A stretch of DNA of 64,000 nt from Anaerospora hongkongensis (lineage in GTDB: Bacteria; Bacillota; Negativicutes; Sporomusales; DSM-15969). This document shows, piece by piece, positions 56,561 to 64,000 of this stretch. Within the stretch, counting starts at the first letter, position 1, and each line of letters starts with the position of its first letter. The position numbers and the translations under genes were made by a program. The notes beneath the pieces were generated by a model. It ran no database searches. It worked only from the letters and a program-made list of their open reading frames with translations, and had not been told where the DNA came from. The DNA is taken from positions 95,899 through 159,898 of the forward strand of contig NZ_SLUI01000011.1 in the NCBI RefSeq assembly GCF_004339805.1. The letters are read 5' to 3'.

Positions 56561-58027
56561 ATGAACAAGCCGGTTACTCAGCCAATTCCTGAACTGAAGG
56601 AGTATCTCGAGACAAGCCAGTTTGATAAAGTGATAGACCTGTTCGAGCAGATCAATAGCGCATACCGGTTACAGCAAGCGCGGTTAGAAACTTTGCTGGA
56701 TACGGTTAACGAAGCAATTTGTATGATAGATGAGGAGGACCGGGTGCTTGTCTGGAATCGCCAAGCTGAAGCGTTGTATGGCATAAAGGCGCTGGATATA
56801 ATTGGACAGCCGATTGACCATTTTTTTTCAAATTTAAAAATTAGTACAGCTATGAAACAACACCAACCGGTTGTAGAAGAATACCATGCCCCTTGCCCGG
56901 AAACACATGTGTTGATTAATTCCAGGCCGATTATGCTCGACGGACAAGCGGTTGGTGGAATTTCGGCCGAGCGGGACATTACCGACTTGGTGCAGTTAAA
57001 TCAAAAGCTGTCGCAAACAAACCGGGAAGTACAGTCTTTGAAAAAAACCATCAACACAATCCATTCCCAAAATGATCCTTTTTCCGCAATTTATGGGCGG
57101 GGGGAGGCAATTGGAGCGGCTGTAAGGCTGGCTAAGCGCGTTTCAGCAACTAATGTCCCTGTTTTACTGCGTGGCGAAAGCGGAACAGGTAAGGAGTTGT
57201 TTGCGCGGGCAATTCACGAAGCCAGTCAAGTGAACGGAGCATTTATTGCGATCAACTGCGGTGCTATTCCCGCTAACTTATTTGAAAGTGAATTATTTGG
57301 CTACCAACCCGGCGCTTTTACCGGTGCTGACCGCAAAGGGAAAGAAGGGCTGCTCGAAAAAGCCAACGGAGGAACCCTGCTGCTTGACGAAGTTGGCGAT
57401 ATGCCGAGGGAAATGCAGGTAAAACTGCTCCGGACACTGCAGGAAAAATGTTTATACCGGGTGGGCGGCAATAAAGCAATACCTGTCGATTTCCGGGTAA
57501 TTGCCGCAACTCACCGTAATTTAGAAGATATGATTCGGACAGGAGAATTCCGGGAAGATTTATATTACCGGCTGAATGTAGTGTCTATTGTACTGCCGCC
57601 ACTCAGAGAACGTCTCGATGATTTGCCCGAGTTATTGCGCCGGGGGTTGCAGTATTATAGTGCGCTGTATAATAAAAATATTAGCAAGGTTGATCCGGCA
57701 GTCATGGCTGCGTTAGTACAATACCAGTGGCCCGGCAATATCAGAGAACTTCTGAATGCCTTAGAACGGCTGGTTATTTTGACGGATGGCGATACACTGT
57801 CCATTGCCGATTTGCCGCAAGCTTTATTTTCACCGGAACATGTTAAAGCAGAAGGAGCCAGCCAGTTGACTGGCCGTTTGCCGGTGGCAACTGCCGAACT
57901 GGAAAGAGAAATTATTACCCGCGTACTGGAGGAGCAGAGCCATAATAAGGCGCTCGCTGCACAAAAATTAGGGATTCCCCGCAGTACGCTGTATTATAAA
58001 ATGCAAAAGCTTGGCATATGTCAATAA
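56561..58027 (+). CDS. Sigma-54-dependent transcriptional activator (PAS-AAA+-Fis)
   Basis: A 488-residue enhancer-binding protein. An N-terminal PAS sensor (about residues 45-150: [32 protein letters not shown]) is followed by a AAA+ domain with Walker A GESGTGKE (about 205), the sigma-54 contact loop GAFTGA (about 250) and Walker [10 protein letters not shown] (about 273). It ends with a Fis-type HTH ([20 protein letters not shown], about 455). ATG 56561 follows GGAGGACAAC. It should activate the dehydrogenase operon from the promoter at 58180 and sense a small molecule (perhaps proline or a derivative) by its PAS domain. PrdR-like in layout. Confidence 0.95.
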   Translation: MNKPVTQPIPELKEYLETSQFDKVIDLFEQINSAYRLQQARLETLLDTVNEAICMIDEEDRVLVWNRQAEALYGIKALDIIGQPIDHFFSNLKISTAMKQHQPVVEEYHAPCPETHVLINSRPIMLDGQAVGGISAERDITDLVQLNQKLSQTNREVQSLKKTINTIHSQNDPFSAIYGRGEAIGAAVRLAKRVSATNVPVLLRGESGTGKELFARAIHEASQVNGAFIAINCGAIPANLFESELFGYQPGAFTGADRKGKEGLLEKANGGTLLLDEVGDMPREMQVKLLRTLQEKCLYRVGGNKAIPVDFRVIAATHRNLEDMIRTGEFREDLYYRLNVVSIVLPPLRERLDDLPELLRRGLQYYSALYNKNISKVDPAVMAALVQYQWPGNIRELLNALERLVILTDGDTLSIADLPQALFSPEHVKAEGASQLTGRLPVATAELEREIITRVLEEQSHNKALAAQKLGIPRSTLYYKMQKLGICQ

Positions 58028-58028
58028 A

Positions 58029-58053
58029 CTGACAACACTGTCAAAAAACTGAC
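58029..58053. promoter_or_regulatory. Candidate enhancer (UAS) sites of the sigma-54 promoter
   Basis: TGACA-ACAC-TGTCA (58030-58043) is an inverted repeat of the half-site also in the 56452 palindrome, and CTGACGG follows at 58049. They lie about 140 bases upstream of the -24 box, normal enhancer distance. Confidence 0.5.
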
Positions 58054-58087
58054 GGTAAAGCAGCTGAAAACTGATCGTTTTAACCAG

Positions 58088-58130
58088 AAACGCCGCACTT
58101 GGCAATCTTAGTGCGGCGTTTTTCTTTTCC
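58088..58130 (+). terminator. Terminator of the activator gene
   Basis: AAACGCCGCACT (58088-58099) pairs perfectly with AGTGCGGCGTTT (58110-58121), followed by TTCTTTTCC. Confidence 0.9.
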
Positions 58131-58179
58131 TGCTTAATTAATCAAAGCAGTGATCCAAATTCGACTGATAGAATTACGT

Positions 58180-58195
58180 TGGCACGGTATTTGCA
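58180..58195 (+). promoter_or_regulatory. Sigma-54 promoter of the proline dehydrogenase-type operon
   Basis: TGGCACGGTATTTGCA agrees with the consensus -24/-12 promoter at all fixed positions (GG 58181-58182, N10, GC 58193-58194). It lies 25 bases before the first gene and directly behind the activator gene and terminator. Confidence 0.92.
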
Positions 58196-58219
58196 TTAGA
58201 GTAAGGCGAGGTGTTTAAC

Positions 58220-58525
58220 TTGAGAATTATCAATCATCCAATCTTAGAGTTTCCCAAACAGGAAATGGTTCAGTTCACGTATAATGGCAGCCCTGTGCAA
58301 GGTGTGGCAGGAGAATCAATTGCGGCAGCTCTCCATGCGGCAGGAATAAAAATGCTGCGCCACAGTTCACGGCATCATCGTCCACGGGGGCTCTTCTGCG
58401 CGATTGGTAATTGCTCTTCCTGCCTGATGACAGTTGACGGAGTGCCCAATGTGCGCGTGTGTGTCGAGCCCCTTAGAGCTGGTATGAGTGTAGAAGTACA
58501 GCAGGGAAAGGGGACGATAATATGA
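58220..58525 (+). CDS. [2Fe-2S] ferredoxin-like subunit of amino-acid dehydrogenase
   Basis: A 101-residue protein from TTG 58220 (GCGAGGTG six bases ahead; GTG 58211 overlaps that site). Cysteine pattern CAIGNCSSC (about 58-66) with another C further on (VRVCVEP) is the plant-type [2Fe-2S] fold of the HcnA/SoxA-N family. It is the electron-transfer subunit paired with the FAD protein encoded next (4-base overlap). First gene of the sigma-54 operon. Confidence 0.9.
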   Translation: MRIINHPILEFPKQEMVQFTYNGSPVQGVAGESIAAALHAAGIKMLRHSSRHHRPRGLFCAIGNCSSCLMTVDGVPNVRVCVEPLRAGMSVEVQQGKGTII

Positions 58526-59604
58526 TGAATACAGATGTGCTGGTAATCGGAGCCGGCCCGGCAGGTTTGCTGGCAGCTACCAGTGCTGCCCGGACCGGGG
58601 CAAAAGTTTTGCTTGTCGAACGTTCAGAACGGCTTGGCGGACAGCTGATTAAGCAGAAGCATAAGTTTTTTGGCTCCCGGGATGAGTATGCGGGAGAACG
58701 GGGTATTGATATTGCCGCAAGATTGATTAAGGAAACAGAAGAACAGGCGGGAATCACTACCAGGAAAAATGCTACCGTAGCAGGGATATATCCGGATGGA
58801 GTAGTGGTAATTGCCTGCAAAGATTCGTTTTATACCGTCCGGCCTAAGAAAATAGTGATTGCAACCGGTGCGGCAGAAAAAACAATGCTTTTTCCCAATA
58901 ACGATTTGCCCGGTATTTATGGTGCCGGTGCACTGCAAACACTGATGAACGTTTATGGTATCATGCCTGGTAAGCGGATTCTAATGGTTGGTGCCGGGAA
59001 TATCGGCGTAATCGTTGCTTATCAACTGCTGCAGGCCGGTGTTGACGTAGCCGGAGTGGTTGAGGCTGCCCCCCGGGTTGGCGGCTATGCAGTGCATGCT
59101 GCCAAATTAGCCCGCTATGGCGTACCTATTTATACATCTCATACGATTAAGTCCGCTCACGGACAAGAGTGCCTAACGGGAGTAACGATTGCCAAACTGG
59201 ACGAATCCTGGCAGCCGATTGAAGGGACTGACCGATATATTGCGGTTGATGGCCTTTGCCTGGCGGTGGGGCTTACGCCGCTTACGGAATTGTGCTGGCA
59301 GGCCGGCTGTGAAATGCGGTATGTGGCTGAACTGGGTGGATATGTGCCGCTGCGCGATGCCGACATGCGAACAACTAAGCCAGATTTGTTCGTGGCAGGT
59401 GATGTATCGGGTGTAGAAGAAGCATCGGCTGCCATGGTAGAAGGAAAAATTGCCGGACTATCGGTAGCGGCGGATTTAGGCTGCAGGGAGATAACCAGTG
59501 AGTTGGAACACGCTAAAAAACAGCTGGCTGCCTTAAGAGCCGGTCCGGCCAGTGCAAAAATCCGGTCAGGACTTAGTCAAATTCTAATTGGGGAGGTCAG
59601 CTAA
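58522..59604 (+). CDS. FAD/NAD(P)-binding alpha subunit of dye-linked proline/D-hydroxyproline dehydrogenase type
   Basis: A 360-residue flavoprotein: first Rossmann motif DVLVIGAGPAGLLAATSA (residues 5-20), FAD-linked ATGAAEKTMLFP (about 118), second dinucleotide motif MVGAGNIGVIVAY (about 155), and GDVSGVEEASAAMVEG (about 292, FAD binding). It matches the alpha subunits of multi-subunit amine dehydrogenases (HcnB, PDH1-alpha, LhpE-type) and would pass electrons from the DAO-type subunit. It is translationally coupled to the [2Fe-2S] gene. Confidence 0.9.
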   Translation: MMNTDVLVIGAGPAGLLAATSAARTGAKVLLVERSERLGGQLIKQKHKFFGSRDEYAGERGIDIAARLIKETEEQAGITTRKNATVAGIYPDGVVVIACKDSFYTVRPKKIVIATGAAEKTMLFPNNDLPGIYGAGALQTLMNVYGIMPGKRILMVGAGNIGVIVAYQLLQAGVDVAGVVEAAPRVGGYAVHAAKLARYGVPIYTSHTIKSAHGQECLTGVTIAKLDESWQPIEGTDRYIAVDGLCLAVGLTPLTELCWQAGCEMRYVAELGGYVPLRDADMRTTKPDLFVAGDVSGVEEASAAMVEGKIAGLSVAADLGCREITSELEHAKKQLAALRAGPASAKIRSGLSQILIGEVS

Positions 59605-60051
59605 ATGCAAAATATTCCGTGTGAGGAACGGTTGCATAGAGGACCAGTAGCCATATGTGAATGCCTGCAGTCAATCCCCTGCAATCCTTGTGCGGATGCC
59701 TGTCCGCGTCAGGCGATTACCGTTGCGGAGATAAATGACTGTCCTGTCATTGCAGCTGACAACTGTAATGGCTGCGGACTATGTATGCTGCATTGTCCTG
59801 GCTTAGCCATTTTCGTTGTTGACCATACCTATAGCCAGGAACAGGCACTAGTTAAAATTCCTTTCGAATTTCTTCCCCTGCCAGAGGTCAATGCCAGCGT
59901 TCAGGCCTTAAACCGCAGCGGAGAATGTGTAGGGGTGGCTCATGTGATCCGTGTACAAAAATCACCAAATAAGACGAATGTACTTTGGTTGGCCGTTCCT
60001 CATGAACTGGCTATGGAGGTACGCGCAATTCGCCTGCAGAAGGAGCAGTAA
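59605..60051 (+). CDS. 4Fe-4S binding subunit of the dehydrogenase complex
   Basis: A 148-residue iron-sulfur protein. Cysteine motifs: CECLQSIPCNPCADACPRQA (about 18-36) and CNGCGLCMLHCPG (about 55-68), a two-cluster ferredoxin pattern. The C-terminal half is non-cysteine (LPLPEVNASVQALNRSG). Corresponds to the gamma-type subunit of archaeal dye-linked L-proline dehydrogenase complexes. ATG 59605 follows GGGGAGG. Confidence 0.88.
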   Translation: MQNIPCEERLHRGPVAICECLQSIPCNPCADACPRQAITVAEINDCPVIAADNCNGCGLCMLHCPGLAIFVVDHTYSQEQALVKIPFEFLPLPEVNASVQALNRSGECVGVAHVIRVQKSPNKTNVLWLAVPHELAMEVRAIRLQKEQ

Positions 60052-60053
60052 AT

Positions 60054-60329
60054 ATGAAGGAAACAACAATTGTCTGTCGTTGTGAAGATGTTACGCTGGA
60101 AGAGGTGCGTGCGCGCATTTCCAGGGGAGAATATAATCTGGAAGAAATAAAGCGTGCCTGCCGCTGCGGAATGGGGCCTTGTCAGGGCCGATCCTGCACG
60201 CCTTTAATCGCTAAAGAAATTTCGCTGGCCACCGGCATTCCGGTTAGTGAGATCGGTTTGCCTACATTTCGGCCCTTAGTTGCCCCTATCAAGCTGGGAA
60301 CTTTAGCAGGAGGGGCAAAACATGATTAA
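60054..60329 (+). CDS. BFD-like [2Fe-2S] subunit of the dehydrogenase complex
   Basis: A 91-residue protein with the BFD-type pattern VCRCEDVTLEEV (C-x-C, residues 7-10) and CRCGMGPCQGRSC (about 38-50). It corresponds to the delta subunit of multi-subunit proline or hydroxyproline dehydrogenases. It overlaps the next gene by 8 bases. Confidence 0.92.
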   Translation: MKETTIVCRCEDVTLEEVRARISRGEYNLEEIKRACRCGMGPCQGRSCTPLIAKEISLATGIPVSEIGLPTFRPLVAPIKLGTLAGGAKHD

Positions 60330-61470
60330 TGTTGCCGATGTGGTTGTCATTGGCGGCGGGGTTATCGGCTGTGCCACAGCCTATAATCTTGCTAAAGCCG
60401 GTGCAGGTAAAGTCGTGGTGCTGGAGAAGGACTATCTGGCAAGCGGAGCTACAGGTCGCTGCGGCGCCGGAATGAGGATGCAGTGGGGGACTGAGACCAA
60501 CTGCCTGCTGGCTAGAGAAAGTGTGAATATGTTGTCTCAGCTGCCGCAGCTGCTGGATGTAGATGTTGATATTGAATTTACGCAAAATGGCTATCTACTG
60601 CTTGCCTATACGCCCAAAATGGTAGAGCAGTTTAAAAAGAATCTGGAGCTGCAAAATTCTCTTGCCATACCTTCCCGCTGGGTAACGCCGGAGCAGTGTC
60701 TTGATATTGTTCCTCTGCTCAATACGGAAGGACTGCTTGGGGCGACTTATTGTGCCCAGGATGGGCACTGTAACCCCTTCAAGGTTACAGAGGCATACGC
60801 CAGGGCAGCTAAAAACCTGGGGGTAGAATTTTATACCGCTACAGAGGTGCACGCAATCACTACGGAGGGCAGCCGGATTACGGCGGTACATACCAGCCAA
60901 GGGACCATTTATACCGATACAATTGTAAATGCAGCAGGCGGCTATGCCAAAGCTGTCGGCCGGATGGCCGGTATTGAACTGCCGATTTATCCTGAGCGGC
61001 ATGAGATCCTAGTTACTGAGCCTGTAGAACCTACGGTGGGTCCCATGGTTATGAGTTTTTATCATAATATTTACTGTCAGCAGAGCCCACACGGCAGTTT
61101 TATCATGGGACTTGGTCATCCTGATGAACCGGAGGGCTATAATATAAAATCGAGCTGGCAGTTTCTGGAGGAAATGGCGGCAAAGCTGGTATCAATTATG
61201 CCACAGCTTGGAGAATTAAATGTTATTCGTCAATGGGCAGGCCTTTATGATATGTGTCCAGACCGCACACCCATATTAGGCAGCAGTCCTGAGGTCAGCC
61301 GGTTCTTTACAGCTGCCGGTTTCAGCGGTCATGGTTTTATGATTTCCCCGGTTACCGGGCAACTGATGGCGGAAATGGTCTTGGGGAAACCGACGCTGTT
61401 TCCGGTTGGTATGTTTGATGCCGGACGTTTTGAGCGGGGCGAACTGTTTGTGGAACCTTCTGTAGTGTAA
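60322..61470 (+). CDS. DAO-family FAD oxidoreductase, catalytic beta subunit
   Basis: A 382-residue flavoenzyme of the D-amino-acid/glycine/sarcosine oxidase family: DVVVIGGGVIGCATAYNLA (Rossmann), a conserved GATGRCGAGMRMQWG (about 46) and the C-terminal FSGHGFMISPVTGQLMAEMV (about 334). In dye-linked proline dehydrogenases this subunit oxidises L-proline to 1-pyrroline-5-carboxylate; a D-hydroxyproline homologue is the main alternative. It overlaps the BFD gene by 8 bases, which supports one complex. Confidence 0.92.
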   Translation: MINVADVVVIGGGVIGCATAYNLAKAGAGKVVVLEKDYLASGATGRCGAGMRMQWGTETNCLLARESVNMLSQLPQLLDVDVDIEFTQNGYLLLAYTPKMVEQFKKNLELQNSLAIPSRWVTPEQCLDIVPLLNTEGLLGATYCAQDGHCNPFKVTEAYARAAKNLGVEFYTATEVHAITTEGSRITAVHTSQGTIYTDTIVNAAGGYAKAVGRMAGIELPIYPERHEILVTEPVEPTVGPMVMSFYHNIYCQQSPHGSFIMGLGHPDEPEGYNIKSSWQFLEEMAAKLVSIMPQLGELNVIRQWAGLYDMCPDRTPILGSSPEVSRFFTAAGFSGHGFMISPVTGQLMAEMVLGKPTLFPVGMFDAGRFERGELFVEPSVV

Positions 61471-61511
61471 TCATCAGGATATTGAAACCCAATTGAGGAG
61501 GAGTTTGTGAG

Positions 61512-63143
61512 ATGAACAACGCGTATTTTCAAATTACACAGCCGAAAAATGAGCCGGTAAAGTCCTACATGCCGGGATCACCGGAAAGAATTGCTTTAGA
61601 GGCTGAATTGCAAAGGCAATTAGATAATCCGGTCGAAATTCCTATCATCATTGGCGGCCAAGAAATTCGTTCTGCCAAGAAAGCCAAAATGATTTGCCCA
61701 CATGATCATAACAAGGTATTGGGTGAGTACTATATCGCTGGTGAAAAAGAACTGCTTATGGCCATTGAAGCGGCAGAAGCGGCGAAAGAAGAATGGGAGA
61801 ATATGCCATGGGAGCATCGCGCTACTATTTTTCTGAAAGCAGCTGATTTGCTGACAGGCAAATACCGGGCCAAAGTAGCGGCTTCCTGCATGCTGGTGCA
61901 AAGTAAAAATGCGTTTCAGGCAGAAATTGACGTTATCTGTGAACTGGCCGATTTCCTGCGTTTTAATCCATATTATGTGCAGGAAATATATAAGCAGCAG
62001 CCCGCCAACACGGATGGCGTTTGGAACCGGGTAGAATATCGTCCGCTGGATGGTTTTGTAGCGGCAATTACGCCTTTTAATTTTACCTCTATTGGCGGCA
62101 ACCTTTGCACTGCTCCTGCGATGGTCGGCAATACCGTTCTATGGAAGCCCTCTTCGACGGCCGTATTATCCAATTATTACTTCATGCAAATTCTCGTGGA
62201 GGCCGGTTTGCCTGCAGGTGTTATTAACTTTGTTCCTTCCAGAGGGGTAGACTTTGGCAAGCTTGTCATCGGTCATCCTAACATGGCTGGAGTCCACTTT
62301 ACCGGTTCTACTGCGGTATTTAATGACCTCTGGAAGCAGGTTGGCGAAAATATTGGTCAATATGTTTCTTATCCCCGCTTAGTGGGGGAAACAGGCGGTA
62401 AAGATTTTATTTTTGCACATGAAACGGCAGATGTTGAGGCTCTTGTCTGCGCAATGGTTCTGGGCGCTTTTGAATATCAGGGGCAAAAATGCTCGGCGGC
62501 ATCCCGTGCTTATATCCCGGAAAGCCTCTGGGGAAAAGTAAAAGACCGCTTGGCAGAAGAAGTCAGCAAAGTCAAAATGGGTGATGTTCGAGACTTTACC
62601 AATTTAATGAACGCAGTCATTGACAAATCTTCTTTTACAAATATTAAAGGCTATATTGACTATGCTAAAGCCTCTGATGATGCGGAAGTTATTATTGGCG
62701 GCAACTGCGAAGATTCAGTTGGCTATTTTGTGGAACCTACCGTTATCCTGGCTAAGACCCCGGCATTCAAGACGATGGTTGAAGAAATTTTTGGGCCTGT
62801 ATTGACTGTTTATGTATATCCTGATGACAAGCTGGAGGAAGCGCTGGTTCAGTGCGACACAGCTACCAGCTACGGCTTAACCGGTGCCATTTTTGCTCAG
62901 GACAGAGCAGCGATTATTAAGCTGGCCAGAGCGCTTAATCATGCTGCAGGAAACTTCTATATTAATGATAAACCGACAGGAGCTGTTGTAGGTCAGCAGC
63001 CGTTCGGCGGCAGCCGTGGTTCCGGAACGAACGATAAAGCCGGCAGTGCGATTAACCTCTATCGCTGGATGAGTCAGCGGGCGATTAAGGAAACGCTTGT
63101 TCCGCGCATAGTTGTGAATTACCCGTATATGGTGAAAGAATAG
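61512..63143 (+). CDS. pruA: 1-Pyrroline-5-carboxylate dehydrogenase
   Basis: A 543-residue aldehyde dehydrogenase that oxidises glutamate semialdehyde (from P5C) to glutamate with NAD. Visible: PFNFTSIGGNLCTAPAMVGN (about 195), the catalytic Glu in VGETGGKDF (about 292) and Cys in QGQKCSAASR (about 325), and C-terminal PFGGSRGSGTNDK. Length is typical of the bacterial P5CDH class. GAGGAGGAG precedes ATG 61512. With the upstream complex it completes a proline-to-glutamate route. A stem-loop terminator follows. Confidence 0.95.
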   Translation: MNNAYFQITQPKNEPVKSYMPGSPERIALEAELQRQLDNPVEIPIIIGGQEIRSAKKAKMICPHDHNKVLGEYYIAGEKELLMAIEAAEAAKEEWENMPWEHRATIFLKAADLLTGKYRAKVAASCMLVQSKNAFQAEIDVICELADFLRFNPYYVQEIYKQQPANTDGVWNRVEYRPLDGFVAAITPFNFTSIGGNLCTAPAMVGNTVLWKPSSTAVLSNYYFMQILVEAGLPAGVINFVPSRGVDFGKLVIGHPNMAGVHFTGSTAVFNDLWKQVGENIGQYVSYPRLVGETGGKDFIFAHETADVEALVCAMVLGAFEYQGQKCSAASRAYIPESLWGKVKDRLAEEVSKVKMGDVRDFTNLMNAVIDKSSFTNIKGYIDYAKASDDAEVIIGGNCEDSVGYFVEPTVILAKTPAFKTMVEEIFGPVLTVYVYPDDKLEEALVQCDTATSYGLTGAIFAQDRAAIIKLARALNHAAGNFYINDKPTGAVVGQQPFGGSRGSGTNDKAGSAINLYRWMSQRAIKETLVPRIVVNYPYMVKE

Positions 63144-63166
63144 CAAAAAATATACGATGTGTATAT

Positions 63167-63217
63167 GCCGATTAGCCTAACGCTCAGAGCTTGCGTTAGG
63201 CTAATCGGCTTCTTGCC
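63167..63217 (+). terminator. Perfect 17-bp hairpin at the end of the proline operon
   Basis: GCCGATTAGCCTAACGC (63167-63183) is exactly complementary to 63193-63209, loop TCAGAGCTT. The following TTCTTG is only moderately T-rich, but the long stem should end transcription. Confidence 0.8.
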
Positions 63218-63337
63218 GGGGTACACTATGGTTGGATGTATGCTCCATATGGATATGGCAAATTTGTTAAAATAGGTTTACACTATAGAATATCGATACT
63301 TATGAAATCGAAGAATAGTCCTGTTAGGGGTGTGTCT

Positions 63338-63796
63338 ATGTCATTCGAAAATTTGCCAATCCTGCTTATTCTTGCATTGTCTGTAATTGGACAAAACCAG
63401 TCTGTTGCTATTGCAGCTGCGATTTTGCTGCTTATTAAACTGCTCGGGTTTGATAATTGGTTTCCTGTCCTGGAGAATAAGGGAATTAATATTGGCATTA
63501 TTATTCTGACGTTAGCCATCTTGGCTCCCATCGCATCAGGGCGGATCAGTCTGAAAAATATGACCGATTCTTTATTGACACCGGCAGGGGTGCTGGCTGT
63601 GGCAACAGGTATTTTTGCGGCATGGCTGGGTGGCAGGGGCGTCAGCTTTTTTCAAGTGGCACCTGATGCCATTACGGCTCTCATTATCGGGACCATCATG
63701 GGAGTATCTTTTTTTCAGGGAATTGCCGTGGGACCGCTGATTGCAGCAGGTATGCTGTCGCTATTGCTGGGTCTGTATAATAAGCTGGGCTCTTAA
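63338..63796 (+). CDS. DUF441 membrane protein
   Basis: A 152-residue protein with four membrane helices; ATG 63338 follows AGGGGTG, and the ORF extending upstream to 63236 lacks a site. Family features: LPILLILALSVIGQNQSVA, the loop LGFDNWFPVLENKGINIG and GVSFFQGIAVGPLIAAGML. DUF441 (YeaL) is widespread in Negativicutes and enterobacteria. Function unknown. Confidence 0.9.
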   Translation: MSFENLPILLILALSVIGQNQSVAIAAAILLLIKLLGFDNWFPVLENKGINIGIIILTLAILAPIASGRISLKNMTDSLLTPAGVLAVATGIFAAWLGGRGVSFFQVAPDAITALIIGTIMGVSFFQGIAVGPLIAAGMLSLLLGLYNKLGS

Positions 63797-63828
63797 ACCA
63801 ATTCGATTTACTACATAGGAGAACTAAC

Positions 63829-64000
63829 ATGTATCAACGATTTTTTGCGGGCTTGCTTTTTTGTTTCCTCTATACGAATAGTGCGTTTGCTGCTGTACCG
63901 CAGGTGGAGGCCGAAGCTGCCGTGGTTATGTCGGTGACCGGTAAACAGGTATTGTTTGCCAAACAGGCCGATGCTATTATGTATCCTGCCAGTACAACTA
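63829..64000 (+). CDS. D-alanyl-D-alanine carboxypeptidase, N-terminal part
   Basis: ATG 63829 has AGGAG ahead. A signal peptide (RFFAGLLFCFLYTNSAFA) precedes the mature start AVPQVEAEAAVVMSV, followed by TGKQVLFAKQ and MYPASTT at the window edge, the beginning of the catalytic S-x-x-K (STTK) of DacA/DacF-type penicillin-binding proteins. Runs off the window after 57 codons. Confidence 0.85.
   Translation, partial: MYQRFFAGLLFCFLYTNSAFAAVPQVEAEAAVVMSVTGKQVLFAKQADAIMYPASTT

Overview
The window carries most of a PBSX-like contractile-tailed (myovirus-type) prophage, roughly bases 1 to 39,700, followed by about 24 kb of host chromosome with amino-acid and organic-acid catabolism genes. The host looks like an anaerobic, probably diderm Firmicute of the Negativicutes (Sporomusa/Pelosinus type). 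This is inference from moderate GC content, strong AGGAGG-type ribosome binding sites with many TTG/GTG starts, a ferredoxin-linked 2-oxoacid oxidoreductase, a glycine riboswitch and DUF441. No 16S rRNA or taxon-diagnostic gene is present.

Bases 1-12,560 are the early/replication module: a tandem-repeat protein cut by the window edge, DUF2800, DUF2815 (likely ssDNA binding), family A DNA polymerase, a C5-cytosine methyltransferase split by a T9 homopolymer, a SNF2-type helicase, an N4/N6 methyltransferase, a VapE-like primase-helicase, a VRR-NUC nuclease, a second SNF2 helicase broken inside its Walker A motif, DUF3310 and a zinc-ribbon protein. A non-coding block of GTATCTAAT repeats plus a long hairpin lies between the primase-helicase and VRR-NUC genes.

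Bases 12,560-36,660 are the late module: terminase, portal, a MuF-type head protein with a C-terminal HExxH peptidase domain (polymorphic-toxin architecture) followed by a tiny TTG-start gene, scaffold, capsid, connectors, tail sheath and tube, a tail chaperone with a clear -1 frameshift site, tape measure, XkdP-U-like baseplate proteins, a fibre with pyocin-knob repeats, then a lysis cassette (membrane proteins, holin, amidase, spanin-like protein). Two independent cargo genes interrupt it.

Bases 36,660-39,700 are the accessory right end: an intracellular subtilisin-like protease followed by a free-standing copy of its own propeptide-like N-terminus (the best candidate here for an undescribed two-gene system), three small reverse-strand genes with repeated leader motifs, and a divergent promoter/operator controlled by a small HTH-like protein. 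No integrase or att site can be recognised.

Bases 39,900-48,610 are one co-directional operon (DapA-type aldolase, split UxaA/SuyAB-like dehydratase, HpcH/HpaI aldolase, LarA-like protein, IlvD/Edd dehydratase, IorAB) that probably degrades an unidentified sugar acid or hydroxy acid to 2-oxo acids, which IorAB would oxidise with ferredoxin. After a structured non-coding repeat block come a PurM-like kinase candidate, a secreted protein, a TRIC-family channel, a glycine riboswitch ahead of a lone LIV-type binding lipoprotein, an amino-acid permease, and oleate hydratase (reverse strand).

Bases 56,000-63,200 hold a sigma-54 activator and, behind a near-consensus sigma-54 promoter at 58,180, a five-gene flavin/Fe-S dehydrogenase of the dye-linked proline or D-hydroxyproline dehydrogenase type plus 1-pyrroline-5-carboxylate dehydrogenase: a proline-to-glutamate pathway. 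The window ends with a DUF441 membrane protein and the start of a D-Ala-D-Ala carboxypeptidase.
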